A stretch of 64,000 nucleotides of DNA from Microbacterium limosum (GCF_036324365.1 NZ_CP137080.1:1240001-1304000), one strand, 5' to 3'; counted from the first letter of the stretch, positions 1-10,596 are shown. Notes: a model not told the origin generated them from the letters alone. Numbers and translations: made by a program.

Positions 1-1
1 G

Positions 2-115
2 CAGCAGGGTATCCGGCTCGTCGTGATCCACGAGTCGGAGTTCACGACCAAGACCGACAGGATCGTGCGCGATCATGAGCGCGACATCGCCGTCGTCCGC
101 GCCCGCCTCGTCTGA
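2..115 (+). CDS. 3' end of an unidentified protein (partial)
   Basis: An open frame enters from the left edge and stops at TGA 113-115, giving 37 residues that end in ...VVRARLV. The tail is charged and reads like coding sequence, with no stop in frame and G/C at nearly all third positions. It lies about 105 bases upstream of the relaxase gene, so it may belong to the same plasmid- or ICE-derived block. There is too little sequence to name a family. Confidence 0.5.
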   Translation, partial: QQGIRLVVIHESEFTTKTDRIVRDHERDIAVVRARLV

Positions 116-220
116 CCTCGGAAGCCCTCCAGAGACCAGTACACGTCTGGCACATCGAGGCTGACCCCGCCTGACGGCGTGCTCAGCGGCTCACCTCTTT
201 GACGAGAGAGGCGGTGCCGG

Positions 221-3200
221 GTGTCGGTTTCGATGCGGGTCATGGGTGCGGGGGACGGCTACAGGTACCTGCTGCGCACCGTGGCATCCGCCGACGGCGA
301 GCGGGCGCTCTCGACCCCGCTGACCCGTTACTACGCAGAGCAGGGCACTCCACCCGGCTGCTGGATGGGCGGCGGCCTTGCCGCGCTCGGGAACGGCGAG
401 ATCCGCGAAGGTGCGCGGGTGTCCGAGGCGCAGCTCCAGCTCCTGCTGGGTATGGGCCTTGACCCGGTGACGGGCGATCCGCTGGGGAAGGCGTACCCGG
501 TGTTCCCGGCCGTTGAGGATCGGATCGCCACGCGGCTCTCCCGGCTCGATCCGGCGCTGGGCGCGGCGGAGCGCGCCGAGGCAGTCGCGGTGATCGAGGC
601 GGAGGAATCGGCGCGCAGGTCGCGGCGGGCGGTCGCGGGGTTTGACTTCACGTTCTCACTGCCGAAGTCCGCGTCGGTGCTGTGGGGTCTTGCGGACGCA
701 GCGACTCAGGCGCAGATCGCAGGGGCGCACCATGCGGCCGTTGCAGAGGTCGTTGCGTTCATGGAGCGGGAGGTTGCGGCGACGCGCTCGGGCGCAACCA
801 CTCGCGACGGCGCGGTTGCGCAGGTCGAGGTGACGGGGCTGATCGCCACGGCGTTCGATCATTTCGATTCGCGGGCGGGTGATCCGCAGTTGCACACGCA
901 TGTGGTGGTGAGCAACAAGGTGCGCACCGTGTTCGACGGCAAGTGGCGGTCGCTGGACAGCCGGCCGCTGCACGCGGCGACCGTGGCGCTGAGCGAGCTG
1001 CACAACGCGGTCTTCGCCGACCACCTCAACCGCGCGCTCGGCGTCGGCTGGGAGCAGCGCGAGCGGGGAGCCGACCGCAATCCGGTGTGGGCGGTCGCCA
1101 CGGTGCCGGAAGGACTGGCTGCGGAGTTCTCATCCCGGTCGCGGCACATCGAGATCGAGAAGGATCGCCTGATCGCTGAGTACGAGGCGGCGCACGGGCA
1201 CGCACCATCGCGGGAGACGATCATCCGGCTGCGGCAGCAGGCGACGCTGGCAACCCGGCCCGACAAGGAAGTCCGCCCGCTCGCCGACCTCGCCCAGGAG
1301 TGGCGCACCCGAGCGAGCCGACTGCTGGGCCGGGACGCAACCGAATGGGCGCGAGAAGCCGTCGCGGTCGAGCCCGCGGAGCTCCTGCGCGCGGAGGATG
1401 TGCCGCTGGAGCGGATCGCCAGGCTCGGCGCGTCGGTGGTCGCCGCGGTTGCCGAAAAGCGCACGACGTGGAGCCTCTGGAACCTGTACGCCGAGGCCGC
1501 ACGGCAGACGATGGGCTGGCGCTTCACCGGCACGGAGGACCGCGAGGCGATCACTGGCATGATCGTCGATGCCGCGGAGCAGGCGTCCATCCGGCTCACC
1601 CCGCCCGAGCTTGCCTCCAGTCCCGCGGCGTTCCAGCGCGCGGACGGGACGAGCGTGTTCCGGCCTCGCAACGCCGCCCGCTACAGCGGTGCCGCGGTGC
1701 TCGCCGCCGAGGACCGGCTGCTTGCGCACTCCCGTGAGCAGGTTGCACCGCGCCTGGCCGACGCAACCATCGCGCACGCGTTGCAACCCCACCGTGGGCG
1801 CACGCTCGGCGACGACCAGCGCGCCGCACTCGCAGCGATTGCGTCGTCAGGGCGGATGCTCGACCTGCTCGTCGGCCCCGCAGGGGCGGGCAAGACCACC
1901 GCGCTGCGCGCGTTGCGGCGCGCATGGGAGGCCGAGCACGGGCACGGCTCAGTCATCGGCCTGGCACCGTCCGCGGTCTCGGCCGAAGTGCTGGCCGGTG
2001 ACCTCGGCATCCCGCAGAGAACACCGCGAAGTGGTGGCAGACCTACCGCGACCACGGCACCGGGTTCGCTGCTGGGCAGCTTGTGATCGTGGACGAGGCA
2101 TCCCTTGACGGGACGCTCGCGCTCGACCGCCTCGTGCGCGTCGCGGTCGAGGCCGGAGCCAAGGTGCTGCTCGTAGGCGACCCCGCGCAGCTCCAGTCCG
2201 TCGACGCCGGGGGAGCGTTCGGGATGCTCGTCGCCGACCGCGCCGATGTGCCCGAGCTGACGGACGTGCGCCGCATTGCCGCAGCCTGGGAGAAGGAGGC
2301 ATCCCTCGACCTGCGCCACGGGCGCATCGAAGCCATCGACTCCTTCCAGGCCCACGGGCGCATCCGTGTGGGCGAAGCCGAGCGCATGGCTGATGCCGCC
2401 TACGCTGCGTGGCAGCGCGACCGCGCCGCAGGACTGGCGAGCATCCTCATCGCCGAGTCGAGCGCGATGGTCACTACCCTGAACCAGCGCGCCCGTGCCG
2501 ACCTCATCCTCGCCGGGCAGGTCGACGCGCGCGCCGAGGTGCGGCTGCATGACGATACCGAGGCGGCACTGGGGGACGCGATCATCACCCGCCGCAACGA
2601 CCGCGAGCTGCGCATCGGCCGCGGCTGGGTGCGCAACGGCAGTCGATGGACGATCACCGCCGTCGGCAGCGACGGGTCGCTGCGGGTGCGTCCCGCCGGA
2701 CGGCGCTGGGGCGCGACCGTGCGGCTCCCCGCTGAGTACGTCGCCGAGCACGTCGAACTCGGCTACGCCGTGACCGCGTACCGGGCGCAGGGGGTCACTG
2801 TCGACACCGGGCACACGCTCGTCGAGCCCGGCGCGACGCGCGAGAACTTCTACGTCGCCATGACCCGCGGCAAGGAAGGTAACACCGCCTACGTCTCGAT
2901 CAACCATCCCGACGAGGACCACATCCACCCGCCCACCCAGGACACCGCCGCAATCGCGGCGCGCAAGATGCTCGCCGGGGTGCTCCAGCACGTCGGCGCG
3001 GAACTCTCCGCCCGCCAGATGATCGCCGCCGAGCAGGACGCCTGGGGCTCAGTCGGCCAGCTCGCCGCCGAGTACGAGACCATCGCCGCGGCCGCACAGC
3101 AACCGAGGTGGGAAGCCCTCGTGCGCGCGACTCGGCTCACCGAGGCCGAAGCCGACGCCGCCATCGGATCGACGGCGTTCGGCGTGCTCGGTGCCGAACT

Positions 3201-3765
3201 GCGCCGCGCCGAGGCGGACGGGTACGACGCGGAGCGCCTGCTTCGCGCGATCGTCGCTTCGCGCCCGCTCGACAACGCGGGCGACGTGGCTGCGGTGCTC
3301 CACGAACGGGTGATCCGAGCCCTCGGCCGAGCGGACGGTGCCGGGCGCGTGCGCCAGGCCGCCATACCTATCGCCGGACTCATCACCCCGGCTCTCGGCA
3401 CGATGGACGACGACATGCGCGCCGCGCTCCGCGAACGCGTCGTACTCATCGAGCAGCGCGCCGATGCACTCGTCGCCGAAGCGGTCGGGGCGTCCGAGGC
3501 ATGGGCCGCGGAACTCGGCCCAGAGCCCGCCGATCCGCAGCTTGCCGCGATATGGCGACGCGAGGCGCGCACCGTCGCGGCCTACCGCGACACCTACGGC
3601 ATCACCGAGACCAGCGCGCTCGGACTCATCGGCGACGACGCCCGGCAGCGTGCGGACGCGGCACGAGCACGCGCCGCGATCCTCCGCGCGAACCAGCTCG
3701 CGGCACGCGCAGCAGAACCGGAGTCCACGGTCAGTGCAGTCGGGGTATCCGCGCCGCGCCTGTAG
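221..3765 (+). pseudogene. traA: MobF-family (TraA/TrwC-like) conjugative relaxase-helicase, frameshifted
   Basis: MobF relaxases nick plasmid or ICE DNA at oriT and unwind it for conjugative transfer. The GTG start at 221 follows a purine-rich GAGAGAGG. The N-terminal relaxase domain shows the tandem catalytic tyrosines at residues 37-38 and the HxH metal motif (H225, H227) in DPQLHTH. A Walker A motif GPAGAGKTT lies near residue 552. The first frame ends at 2086. The second (from about 2014, with an internal GTG at 2083) starts with the Walker B-like IVDEASL and carries the rest of the RecD-like helicase. The expected helicase text ENTAKWW reads only in the second frame, and adding one C to the CCC at 2011-2013 restores a single 1,181-residue protein, a normal size for actinobacterial TraA. 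Either this is real decay or a consensus error. The family call is firm, the functional state is not. Confidence 0.85.
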
Positions 3766-3915
3766 CTGCCCTTCCGTGTGTCCGAGGTCAGGCGTACCCT
3801 GGGTGTCGAGGTAGTAGCCACGATTTCTAGGTCGCTTGCGACGGTCCCCTCGGGACGCTCACCACATGATCTACCTCCTCGGCGGAGCTACGCACCCTCT
3901 CAGGAGGCGGACATC

Positions 3916-4299
3916 ATGTTCCGACTGCTCTGGAATCTCAGCATCCGGGTTCGGCTGTTCCTGCGGACGTACATGCCAACGAACATCCTGCTCGACGCGC
4001 TGCGGACGCGACGCGGCCTGAAGTGGGGCGTGCCCGCCATGCTCATCGCTGTGCCGTACCTGCTCGGCGCATGGCTTTTGACCGTCTGGATCGCCGACGG
4101 CGGGCCGGGCTGGCTGAACCTGCTGGTGCTGCTCTTCATCTGGAACGCGCTGAAGTTCCTCGTCAACGGGCCGATCACGATGATCGTCCTGATCCGGGCG
4201 CGCGTCGCCGAGCGGCGTGACCGTCGACTCGCCGAGCGTGAGTCGACGGGTTACGCAATCAGCGAGGACGCCCCGCTGCTCACCTCGTCGCGCGCCTGA
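3916..4299 (+). CDS. Small conserved membrane protein of the relaxase region
   Basis: A 127-residue protein with two hydrophobic segments, roughly residues 37-60 (AMLIAVPYLLGAWLLTVW) and 66-90 (WLNLLVLLFIWNALKFLV). These are followed by a strongly basic Arg-rich segment, so the C-terminus is probably cytoplasmic. I chose ATG 3916 because AGGAGG sits at 3902-3907; the same frame is open upstream to 3778 but that part does not look like protein. It starts 150 bases after the relaxase gene in the same direction, a position where small membrane proteins of plasmid and ICE regions are often found. No enzymatic motif is visible and I do not assign a function. Confidence 0.7.
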   Translation: MFRLLWNLSIRVRLFLRTYMPTNILLDALRTRRGLKWGVPAMLIAVPYLLGAWLLTVWIADGGPGWLNLLVLLFIWNALKFLVNGPITMIVLIRARVAERRDRRLAERESTGYAISEDAPLLTSSRA

Positions 4300-4614
4300 C
4301 GCGCTCGCGGTACCGGAACCAGCGCAGCATCTTTGCGTGCTGTCGGATCTCACGCCACTTGTCAGGTCGCGAGGATGCTGACCTGGGGTTTTCTCATCCG
4401 AGTTGCTGCATGGGCGGAGCGATCTGTCTCACGAGAGTTGTCATGAACGTAGCGAGCCCACCACCAGGGTTATCAGGGACACGATGCCCCGCGCGCGAGG
4501 GTTCACGCGCCGATCTGCCCGTGCGACTTCCGCGGCTCGCGACGTCATCGCGCTCTCGACCAGGTTCGAGTCAGCGCTCCTGGGGGATCGCCGAATCTCG
4601 GGCTCGCCGGGGAC
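4300..4614. other. Gene-free gap between mobile-element genes and the marR locus
   Basis: About 315 bases without a convincing gene. Short frames exist, for example one starting at the ATG near 4484 with an Arg-rich start, but none has a ribosome site or a recognisable family. No tRNA, integrase or clear direct repeat was seen. This may be the junction between plasmid-type and chromosomal sequence, but nothing in it proves that. Confidence 0.4.
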
Positions 4615-5079
4615 CTACCCGGCCGGATTTTCCTGCATCACTCGCAGCAGCGCGCGGATGCCTTGGGTGAGTGCGCGCAGATCCTCGATGGCGAGGCGGT
4701 TCAAAGGTGTACGGCTGAGCTCGGGTCGGACTGCCAGCAGCCGCTGCACGGTCTGACGGCCTGCGGGCGTGGCTCTCACTCGGCGGACGCGCTGATCCTT
4801 CGGGTCGGGGGTGCGCTCGATCATCCCGTGCGATTCGAGCCGATCGACGATTCCCGACATCGTCGCCAGCGCGACGCCGACGGTCTTCGCCAATGCCTGC
4901 ACCGTGCTGCCGTCGGGCTCGGTCATGAGGATCGCGAGCACCTTGAACTGCTGCATCGTGAGGTTCAGGGAGAGCATTGGCTCGAGCATCTCGGGCACGA
5001 AGGAGTTCTCGAGTTCGTCCTGGACCCTGATCAGCTCGTCGAGCAGCGCTTCGCGCTCGGCCTGCTGATCGATGTCCAC
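4615..5079 (-). CDS. MarR-family transcriptional regulator
   Basis: A 154-residue winged-helix protein. The DNA-binding core is visible as LTMQQFKVLAILM, then ALAKTVGVALATMSGIVDRLESHGMI, then the wing RTPDPKDQRVRRVRATPAG. MarR proteins act as dimers, usually repressing a neighbouring gene until a ligand binds. It is divergent from the RND transporter gene, so control of that pump is the natural inference. I chose GTG 5079 over the more distal GTG 5115: a TACTCT -10-like element lies six bases before 5079, fitting a leaderless start, and the extra twelve residues look unlike the family. No clear operator palindrome was found. Confidence 0.85.
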   Translation of the reverse strand: MDIDQQAEREALLDELIRVQDELENSFVPEMLEPMLSLNLTMQQFKVLAILMTEPDGSTVQALAKTVGVALATMSGIVDRLESHGMIERTPDPKDQRVRRVRATPAGRQTVQRLLAVRPELSRTPLNRLAIEDLRALTQGIRALLRVMQENPAG

Positions 5080-5213
5080 GTTCCGAGAGTAGTCTGCGCT
5101 TCTCAGTAAGAGCACAGAATCGAGTACGTAGCGTTGGGCTAAGCTTCGCGTGAGGCAAACCTTCTCGCGGTCTCCTGCTCCCTCTTCTTCCTTTGACTCA
5201 TCGGTGGTGTCCT

Positions 5214-8200
5214 TTGTTCCGTCTTGCCCGATTCAGCCTGGCGAATCGCACTCTAGTCGCGCTCGTCACGCTTCTGATCGCCGCGTTCGGCGTCTTCTCG
5301 ATGACCCAGCTCCGGCAGGAGCTGATTCCCTCGCTCGAGCTGCCGCAGACCACTGTCGTGACGGTCGTGCCCGGCGCGAGTCCCGAGGTGATGGATCAGC
5401 AGGTCAGTGTGCCCATTTCGGAGGCGATCGCCGACATGGACGATGTCGAGCAGGTCGTCGCCACGTCGTCGTCGAGCATGTCGATGGTCTCGATCGCGTA
5501 CGCGTACGGGACGGGTGCCGACGAGTTCCGTGCCTCGGTGGAGCAGGCGCTGGCGTCGATCTCGGCGAATCTGCCGAGCGGCGCCGAGCCCAACCTCGTC
5601 TCGGGTAGCACTGCCGACATCCCTGTCATCTTCATGACGGCGTCCTCGTCGGACGAGGATCTCACTGAGCTGTCGGCGACGCTCTCGGACACCGTGGTGC
5701 CACGCCTGGAGGCCATCGAAGGTGTCCGCTCGGCTGCCGTGTCCGGCGGTGCCGTGGAGCGCGTGGTCATCACTCCCGACCAGGCCGCCCTCGCGGCGAA
5801 CGGGCTGAGCGCGATGGCGATCTCGCAGACCCTCGAAGCAAACGGGATGACCCTCCCGCTCGGCTCGGTCACCGAGAACGGCGAACTGATGCCGGTGCAG
5901 GGCGGCACTCCCGTCGCGTCCACCGACGACATCAGCGCCCTGCCGATGGCGAGCCAGACCCAGCCGGGCACGGTCGTGACCATCGGCGATGTGGCCGATG
6001 TCGAGCTCGTCACCGAGGATCAGACCTCGATCACCCGCATGAACGGCGAAGAGGCGCTGTCGATCTCGATCACCGCGAACCAGGGTGGCGACGTCGTCGC
6101 GATCTCTCACGCCGTCGGCGACGCGATCACCGAGCTGACCGACGAGATCCCGGGGCTTGAGCTGACCATCGTGTTCGACCAGGCGCCGTTCATCGAGGAG
6201 TCGATCCAGCACCTGGCCATCGAGGGTCTTTTGGGCCTGCTGTTCGCGATCATCGTGATCCTCGTCTTCTTGCTCTCGGTGCGCGCGACCGTCGTCACCG
6301 CGATCTCGATCCCGCTCTCGGTGCTGGTCACCTTCATCGGGCTGAACCTGGGCGGCTACTCGCTGAACATGCTGACGTTGGGGGCGCTGACGATCGCGAT
6401 CGGTCGCGTCGTGGACGACTCCATCGTCGTCATCGAGAACATCAAGAGACACCTCTCGTACGGCGAAGAGAAGGTGCCCGCGATCCTCGCCGGCGTGCGC
6501 GAGGTGGCCGGAGCGATCACATCGTCGACGCTCACCACGGTGGCCGTCTTCCTGCCGATCGCGCTGGTCGGTGGGATGGTCGGCGAGCTGTTCGCCCCGT
6601 TCGCCCTGACCGTCACGATCGCGATGCTCTCGTCGCTGCTCGTCGCGCTCACCATCATCCCGGTGCTGTCGTACTGGTTCCTGCGCCGCCCCAAGGGCAT
6701 CGCAGACCCCGAGGCGGTGCGCGTCGCCGCCGAGGAGAAGGAGCACAAGAGCTGGCTGCAGCGCGGCTACAAGCCGATCCTGCGCGGCACGCAGAAGCAT
6801 CCGATCATCACAATCGTCGCCTCGGCTCTCTTGCTGGTGATCACCGTGGGTCTCGTGCCCTTCATGAAGGTCGACTTCCTGGGCAGCACCGGCCAGAACA
6901 TGATCATGGTCACCCAGACCTTCCCGGCCGGGTCCGACCTCGAGACCATCTCCGACGGCGCGCGCGACGTCGAGGACACCCTGCTCGAGATCGACGGCGT
7001 CGAGGACGTGATGCTCATGGCCGGCTCGAGCGGCGGCGGCGCAGGTGACTTCTCGGCGCTGCTAGGGGGCAGTGGCGGCACGGCTACCTTCATCGTCAAC
7101 ACCGACCCCGACGTGGACCAGTCCGCGCTGCAGGACGAGGTGCGCACCCAGCTCGCCGAGATCGATGGCCCGGGAGAGGTGAGTCTGTCGGATGCCGCAG
7201 CGATGAGCGGTGGCTTCGGCGGCTCGGTCGACGTCGTGGTCAGCGCCGAGAACGAGTCCGACTTGGCGGCGGCCGCCGATGAGGTGTATGCGGCACTGGA
7301 GGACACCCCGAACGCGACCGAGGTCTCGAGCGACCTCGCGCCGGCGCAGCCGATCGTGCAGATCACCGTCGACCGAACGGTCGCGCTGGAGAACGGGTTC
7401 ACCGAGATCCAGTTGCTCGGCATGGTCGGCAGCGTCCTGTCGCCGCAGAGCGTGGGGAACGTGACGATCGACGATGAGGAATACAACATCTTCATCGACG
7501 CCGCCCCCGCCCCGCAGACCGTCGACGAACTGGCCGCGATGCCTATCCCGACCCCGGCCGGGCTCGTGCCGCTGAGCGATCTCGCCACCGTCGAGCAGGT
7601 CACGGTGCCTACCTCGCTCACCCGCCAGGACGGCGACCTCGTCGCCACCATCTCGGTGACCCCCGCCGAGGGCGAGCTGGGCGCGGTCACGACCGAGGTG
7701 CAGACCCGTATCGATGACCTCGACATGCCGTCCGGCACCACGGCAACGATCGGTGGTCTCGCCCAGACGCAGCAGGAGTCGTTCCAGCAGCTGGGACTCG
7801 CAATGCTCGTCGCGATCGCCATCGTGTTCCTCCTGCTGGTCGCGACGTTCCGCTCGCTCGCGCAGCCGCTGATCCTGCTGGTGTCGATCCCGTTCGCCGC
7901 CACCGGCGCGATCGCACTGCTGCTGATCACCGGACGCCCCCTCGGCATCTCGGCGCTCATCGGCATGCTCATGCTGATCGGCATCGTGGTCACGAACGCC
8001 ATCGTGCTCATCGATCTGGTCAACCAGTATCGGAAGCAGGGTCAGAGCGTGTCCGACGCCGTGTTCAACGGTGCTCGCCAGCGACTGCGACCCATCTTGA
8101 TGACGGCGCTGGCGACGATCTTCGCGCTCATCCCGATGGCGCTCGGCGTCACCGGCTCCAGCGGGTTCATCAGCCAGGACCTCGCGATCGTCGTGATCGG

Positions 8201-8384
8201 CGGGCTCATCTCCTCCACCGCACTCACGCTCGTCCTCGTGCCGGTGCTCTACCTTCTGTTCGAGGGCGGACGGGAACGCCGCGCGGCGAAGCGGGAGAGA
8301 GCGGCGTCCGGAACGCCGGCCGCGCTCACGGGAGGCGAGGCGGACGGTGGCTCGCCGTCGGATCCGCAGGTCGTCACGAGCTGA
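5214..8384 (+). CDS. RND-family efflux transporter (HAE1-like)
   Basis: A 1,056-residue proton-driven pump of the RND superfamily, predicted in the cytoplasmic membrane. The N-terminus has the typical ARFSLANRTLVALVTLLI transmembrane helix and ELIPSLELPQTTV. The middle cluster of helices contains GRVVDDSIVVIENI, the RND motif with adjacent Asp residues for proton relay. The second half repeats the layout, with the last helix group at about residues 860-1045. Two large extracytoplasmic loops lie between. No membrane-fusion protein or outer-membrane partner is encoded nearby, as is usual for actinobacterial stand-alone pumps. TTG 5214 matches the family start; an in-frame TTG at 5193 would add seven residues. 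It is divergent from the marR gene, which likely regulates it. Confidence 0.88.
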   Translation: MFRLARFSLANRTLVALVTLLIAAFGVFSMTQLRQELIPSLELPQTTVVTVVPGASPEVMDQQVSVPISEAIADMDDVEQVVATSSSSMSMVSIAYAYGTGADEFRASVEQALASISANLPSGAEPNLVSGSTADIPVIFMTASSSDEDLTELSATLSDTVVPRLEAIEGVRSAAVSGGAVERVVITPDQAALAANGLSAMAISQTLEANGMTLPLGSVTENGELMPVQGGTPVASTDDISALPMASQTQPGTVVTIGDVADVELVTEDQTSITRMNGEEALSISITANQGGDVVAISHAVGDAITELTDEIPGLELTIVFDQAPFIEESIQHLAIEGLLGLLFAIIVILVFLLSVRATVVTAISIPLSVLVTFIGLNLGGYSLNMLTLGALTIAIGRVVDDSIVVIENIKRHLSYGEEKVPAILAGVREVAGAITSSTLTTVAVFLPIALVGGMVGELFAPFALTVTIAMLSSLLVALTIIPVLSYWFLRRPKGIADPEAVRVAAEEKEHKSWLQRGYKPILRGTQKHPIITIVASALLLVITVGLVPFMKVDFLGSTGQNMIMVTQTFPAGSDLETISDGARDVEDTLLEIDGVEDVMLMAGSSGGGAGDFSALLGGSGGTATFIVNTDPDVDQSALQDEVRTQLAEIDGPGEVSLSDAAAMSGGFGGSVDVVVSAENESDLAAAADEVYAALEDTPNATEVSSDLAPAQPIVQITVDRTVALENGFTEIQLLGMVGSVLSPQSVGNVTIDDEEYNIFIDAAPAPQTVDELAAMPIPTPAGLVPLSDLATVEQVTVPTSLTRQDGDLVATISVTPAEGELGAVTTEVQTRIDDLDMPSGTTATIGGLAQTQQESFQQLGLAMLVAIAIVFLLLVATFRSLAQPLILLVSIPFAATGAIALLLITGRPLGISALIGMLMLIGIVVTNAIVLIDLVNQYRKQGQSVSDAVFNGARQRLRPILMTALATIFALIPMALGVTGSSGFISQDLAIVVIGGLISSTALTLVLVPVLYLLFEGGRERRAAKRERAASGTPAALTGGEADGGSPSDPQVVTS

Positions 8385-8544
8385 TCCGAGTGTTGCCGTG
8401 TCAGGCGGGCCGGAGCCGTACGACGGCCCGGTCCGCCGACTGTGCGGCGGCGCTCACTGTTCGTGCCGGTGCAGGCGGCGGCGTGCCCGAGCTTGAAGAC
8501 GGCCCCCGGACAGGGTCCTGAGGCTCGACGCGCCGTCGGACGTC

Positions 8545-9156
8545 TCAGCCGACCGGATTCGCGGGGTCGTCGCGAGCGGCCGCGAGCGCGCGTGCCCACC
8601 ACAGCAGGTGATCGATCATCGCGGTCAGGCGCAGATGGAGGGTGTCGAAGACGGCTTGTGCGGTGGCGCCGCCCTCGCGGATGGCGGGGAATTGGATGCC
8701 GAGGATGTGCACGCTCTCGCGCACGGAGACCATGTTGAGTTCCGCGACGACCTGACGCAGCTGTTCGATGGCGCGGGAGCCGCCGACGTTGCCGTAGCCG
8801 ATGAAGGCGACGGGCTTGTGCTCGAACTCGGCGAAGTAGTGATCGAGTACGTTCTTCAGGCCGGCGGAGTAGCCGTGGTTGTATTCGTTGGTGAGGATCA
8901 CGAAGCCGTCGGCGGCGTCGAGTCGTTCCCCGAGTGCCCGCTCCGGTGCGCTCGTGTAGTGCCGTCTCGCCATGGCCGGTGCGGCGGGTAAGTCGTAGAA
9001 CGGTAGGGCGGTGGTCTCCCGGATGTCGATGAGGTCGACCTCGAGATCCGGTCGCGCCTGGAGCTGGGCGTGCACCCACGGGGCGACGAGGTCGGCGAGA
9101 CGGTTCGTGCGGGTGCTGGCGATGATGAGCGCGACGCGGGGTGCGGTGCGATTCAT
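8545..9156 (-). CDS. NADPH-dependent FMN reductase (flavodoxin-like fold)
   Basis: A 203-residue flavodoxin-fold reductase. The phosphate-binding loop near the start (ALIIASTRTNRLAD) and the later LTNEYNHGYSAGLKNVLDHY segment are characteristic of the ArsH/ChrR/SsuE-like group, which reduces FMN or quinones using NAD(P)H. The ATG at 9156 overlaps the stop of the DoxX gene by four bases, indicating translational coupling; the frame stays open upstream, but that part is a shadow of the doxX gene. With doxX and the dehydrogenase upstream it forms a small redox operon, probably TetR-controlled. The flavin may feed the neighbouring luciferase-like monooxygenase, but this is inference. Confidence 0.85.
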   Translation of the reverse strand: MNRTAPRVALIIASTRTNRLADLVAPWVHAQLQARPDLEVDLIDIRETTALPFYDLPAAPAMARRHYTSAPERALGERLDAADGFVILTNEYNHGYSAGLKNVLDHYFAEFEHKPVAFIGYGNVGGSRAIEQLRQVVAELNMVSVRESVHILGIQFPAIREGGATAQAVFDTLHLRLTAMIDHLLWWARALAAARDDPANPVG

Positions 9157-9524
9157 AGGGTCCCGGCCAGCTGCAGGAAGCGGGTGGCGGCGACGAAGAG
9201 CGCGAGCACGAGCAGGACGATGTTCGCGATCACCTGCTCGTGCCGTCGGATGTGGGTGCGGATCGCGAGGGCTTGCACGATGACGAGTCCGACGGCGGCG
9301 AGCGGGGTCAGGATCGGTGCGATGCCGGTGAGCCAGGGCACGATCAGTCCGATCGCACCAAGGAGCTCGGCAATGCCGATGAACCGGACGGTGCCGGCCG
9401 AGTAGTCCTCGGTCCACGGCAGGTTCTTCACAAGCTTCTCCTTCGCGATGAAGGTCTTCATCAGGCCGGCCGCGAGGTAGGCGACGGCGAGGAGTCCGGA
9501 GACGATCCAAACGGCGATGTCCAT
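9153..9524 (-). CDS. DoxX family membrane protein
   Basis: A 123-residue integral membrane protein with four predicted helices. It shows the family's first helix (IAVWIVSGLLAVAYLAAGLMK), the short KTFIAKEKL linker, RFIGIAELLGAIGLI, and two further helices ending near residue 118. DoxX proteins are linked to redox and oxidative-stress functions. The ATG at 9524 is the only start consistent with the family; the frame upstream is not protein-like. It sits between the dehydrogenase and the FMN reductase genes and overlaps the latter (ATGA), so the three are likely co-transcribed. Confidence 0.85.
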   Translation of the reverse strand: MDIAVWIVSGLLAVAYLAAGLMKTFIAKEKLVKNLPWTEDYSAGTVRFIGIAELLGAIGLIVPWLTGIAPILTPLAAVGLVIVQALAIRTHIRRHEQVIANIVLLVLALFVAATRFLQLAGTL

Positions 9525-9606
9525 GTGCTTCCTTACTGTGATGCTGCGCTGAGTGAACGTGTGCGGGCTGGCCAGCGCCTCGTGTGAGCGCCGGTTCGCG
9601 CGTCGA

Positions 9607-10539
9607 TCAGTCGATGGTGATGATGAGCTTGCCGAGGGTGCCTGCGGTGAAGTGGGCGAACGCTTCTGCGAGGTCCTCGAGGCGGTAGTTGTGCTGGATG
9701 GTGACGTGGATGCGCTGCTGCGCGTGATGGTCCGCGAGCCGCTGCAGGGTGTCTGTGGTCGGTGTGGCGAAGACACTGGTGAATGCGGCATGCGGGGAAC
9801 CGGCCTGCTCCGCCGATTGCGCGATGGTGGACACGAATGCCCCGCCGGGCTTGACCGCAGCCGCCAGGGGCGCGGGGTCACCGGCGAAGTGCAGCACGAC
9901 GTCAACACCGTCGGGGTGGACGGCATGCACCTGCTCGGGGATGTCGCCGGTGAAGTCGACGGTCCCCGTCGCGCCGATGCCGGTGACGTGCGCGCGTTCC
10001 TGGTCGGTGTGGGCGGTGGCGATCACCTGCGCGCCGGCGATCGTGGCCAGTTGCACGGCGAGCGTGCCGACGCCACCGGTCGCACCCGCGACGAGCACCA
10101 CCATGCCCGGTTCGATCGCTGCGGCGTCGACCGAGTCGACGGCCGCTGCGCCGGCGAGTCCGAGCGCCGCGGCGTCCTCGAACGAGACGGACTCCGGGAT
10201 GCGGGCAAGTCCCACTGTGGTCGGCACGGTCAGGTACTCGGCGAACGTGCCGTCGCCGAGATGGCTTCCGGTGATGACACCGAACACGCGGTCTCCGACC
10301 GCATACCCGTCGACGCCGTGGCCTACGGCGTCGACGACGCCGGCGAAGTCCCTGCCGAGCACGACCGGGAAGCGGTGCTCCATCGCCCCGTTGAGGTAGC
10401 CGTTCGCCACTGCGAGATCGAAACCGTTGACGGAGGCGGCGTGCACTCTCACCCGCACCTCGCCCTCGCCCGTTTCGGGGACCGGCAGCTCACGGATCTC
10501 GGGGGCCTGGTCGAAGGCGGGAAGCACGAAAGCGCGCAC
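9607..10539 (-). CDS. NADP-dependent quinone oxidoreductase-like dehydrogenase (zinc-free MDR family)
   Basis: A 310-residue medium-chain dehydrogenase/reductase. The N-terminal GroES-like domain contains VVLGRDFAGVVDAVG, and the Rossmann domain contains VLVAGATGGVGTLAVQLA, the NADPH-binding motif of the quinone oxidoreductase branch. The catalytic zinc cysteines of true alcohol dehydrogenases are absent. The GTG at 10539 was chosen because the protein then begins RAFVLPAFDQ, as family members do. It is divergent from the TetR gene with a dyad-symmetric site in between, so repression by that TetR protein is likely. It heads a three-gene run with doxX and the FMN reductase. Confidence 0.87.
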   Translation of the reverse strand: MRAFVLPAFDQAPEIRELPVPETGEGEVRVRVHAASVNGFDLAVANGYLNGAMEHRFPVVLGRDFAGVVDAVGHGVDGYAVGDRVFGVITGSHLGDGTFAEYLTVPTTVGLARIPESVSFEDAAALGLAGAAAVDSVDAAAIEPGMVVLVAGATGGVGTLAVQLATIAGAQVIATAHTDQERAHVTGIGATGTVDFTGDIPEQVHAVHPDGVDVVLHFAGDPAPLAAAVKPGGAFVSTIAQSAEQAGSPHAAFTSVFATPTTDTLQRLADHHAQQRIHVTIQHNYRLEDLAEAFAHFTAGTLGKLIITID

Positions 10540-10596
10540 GGTCGGTCTCCATCGTCGCGGGTACGACGGGACGAATGCCCCGTCACGGATCACCTT

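Noticed and set aside
5253-6800. 515-codon minus-strand frame opposite the RND transporter
   Set aside because: Composition dominated by Arg, Asp, His and Gln; no start signal and no motifs.
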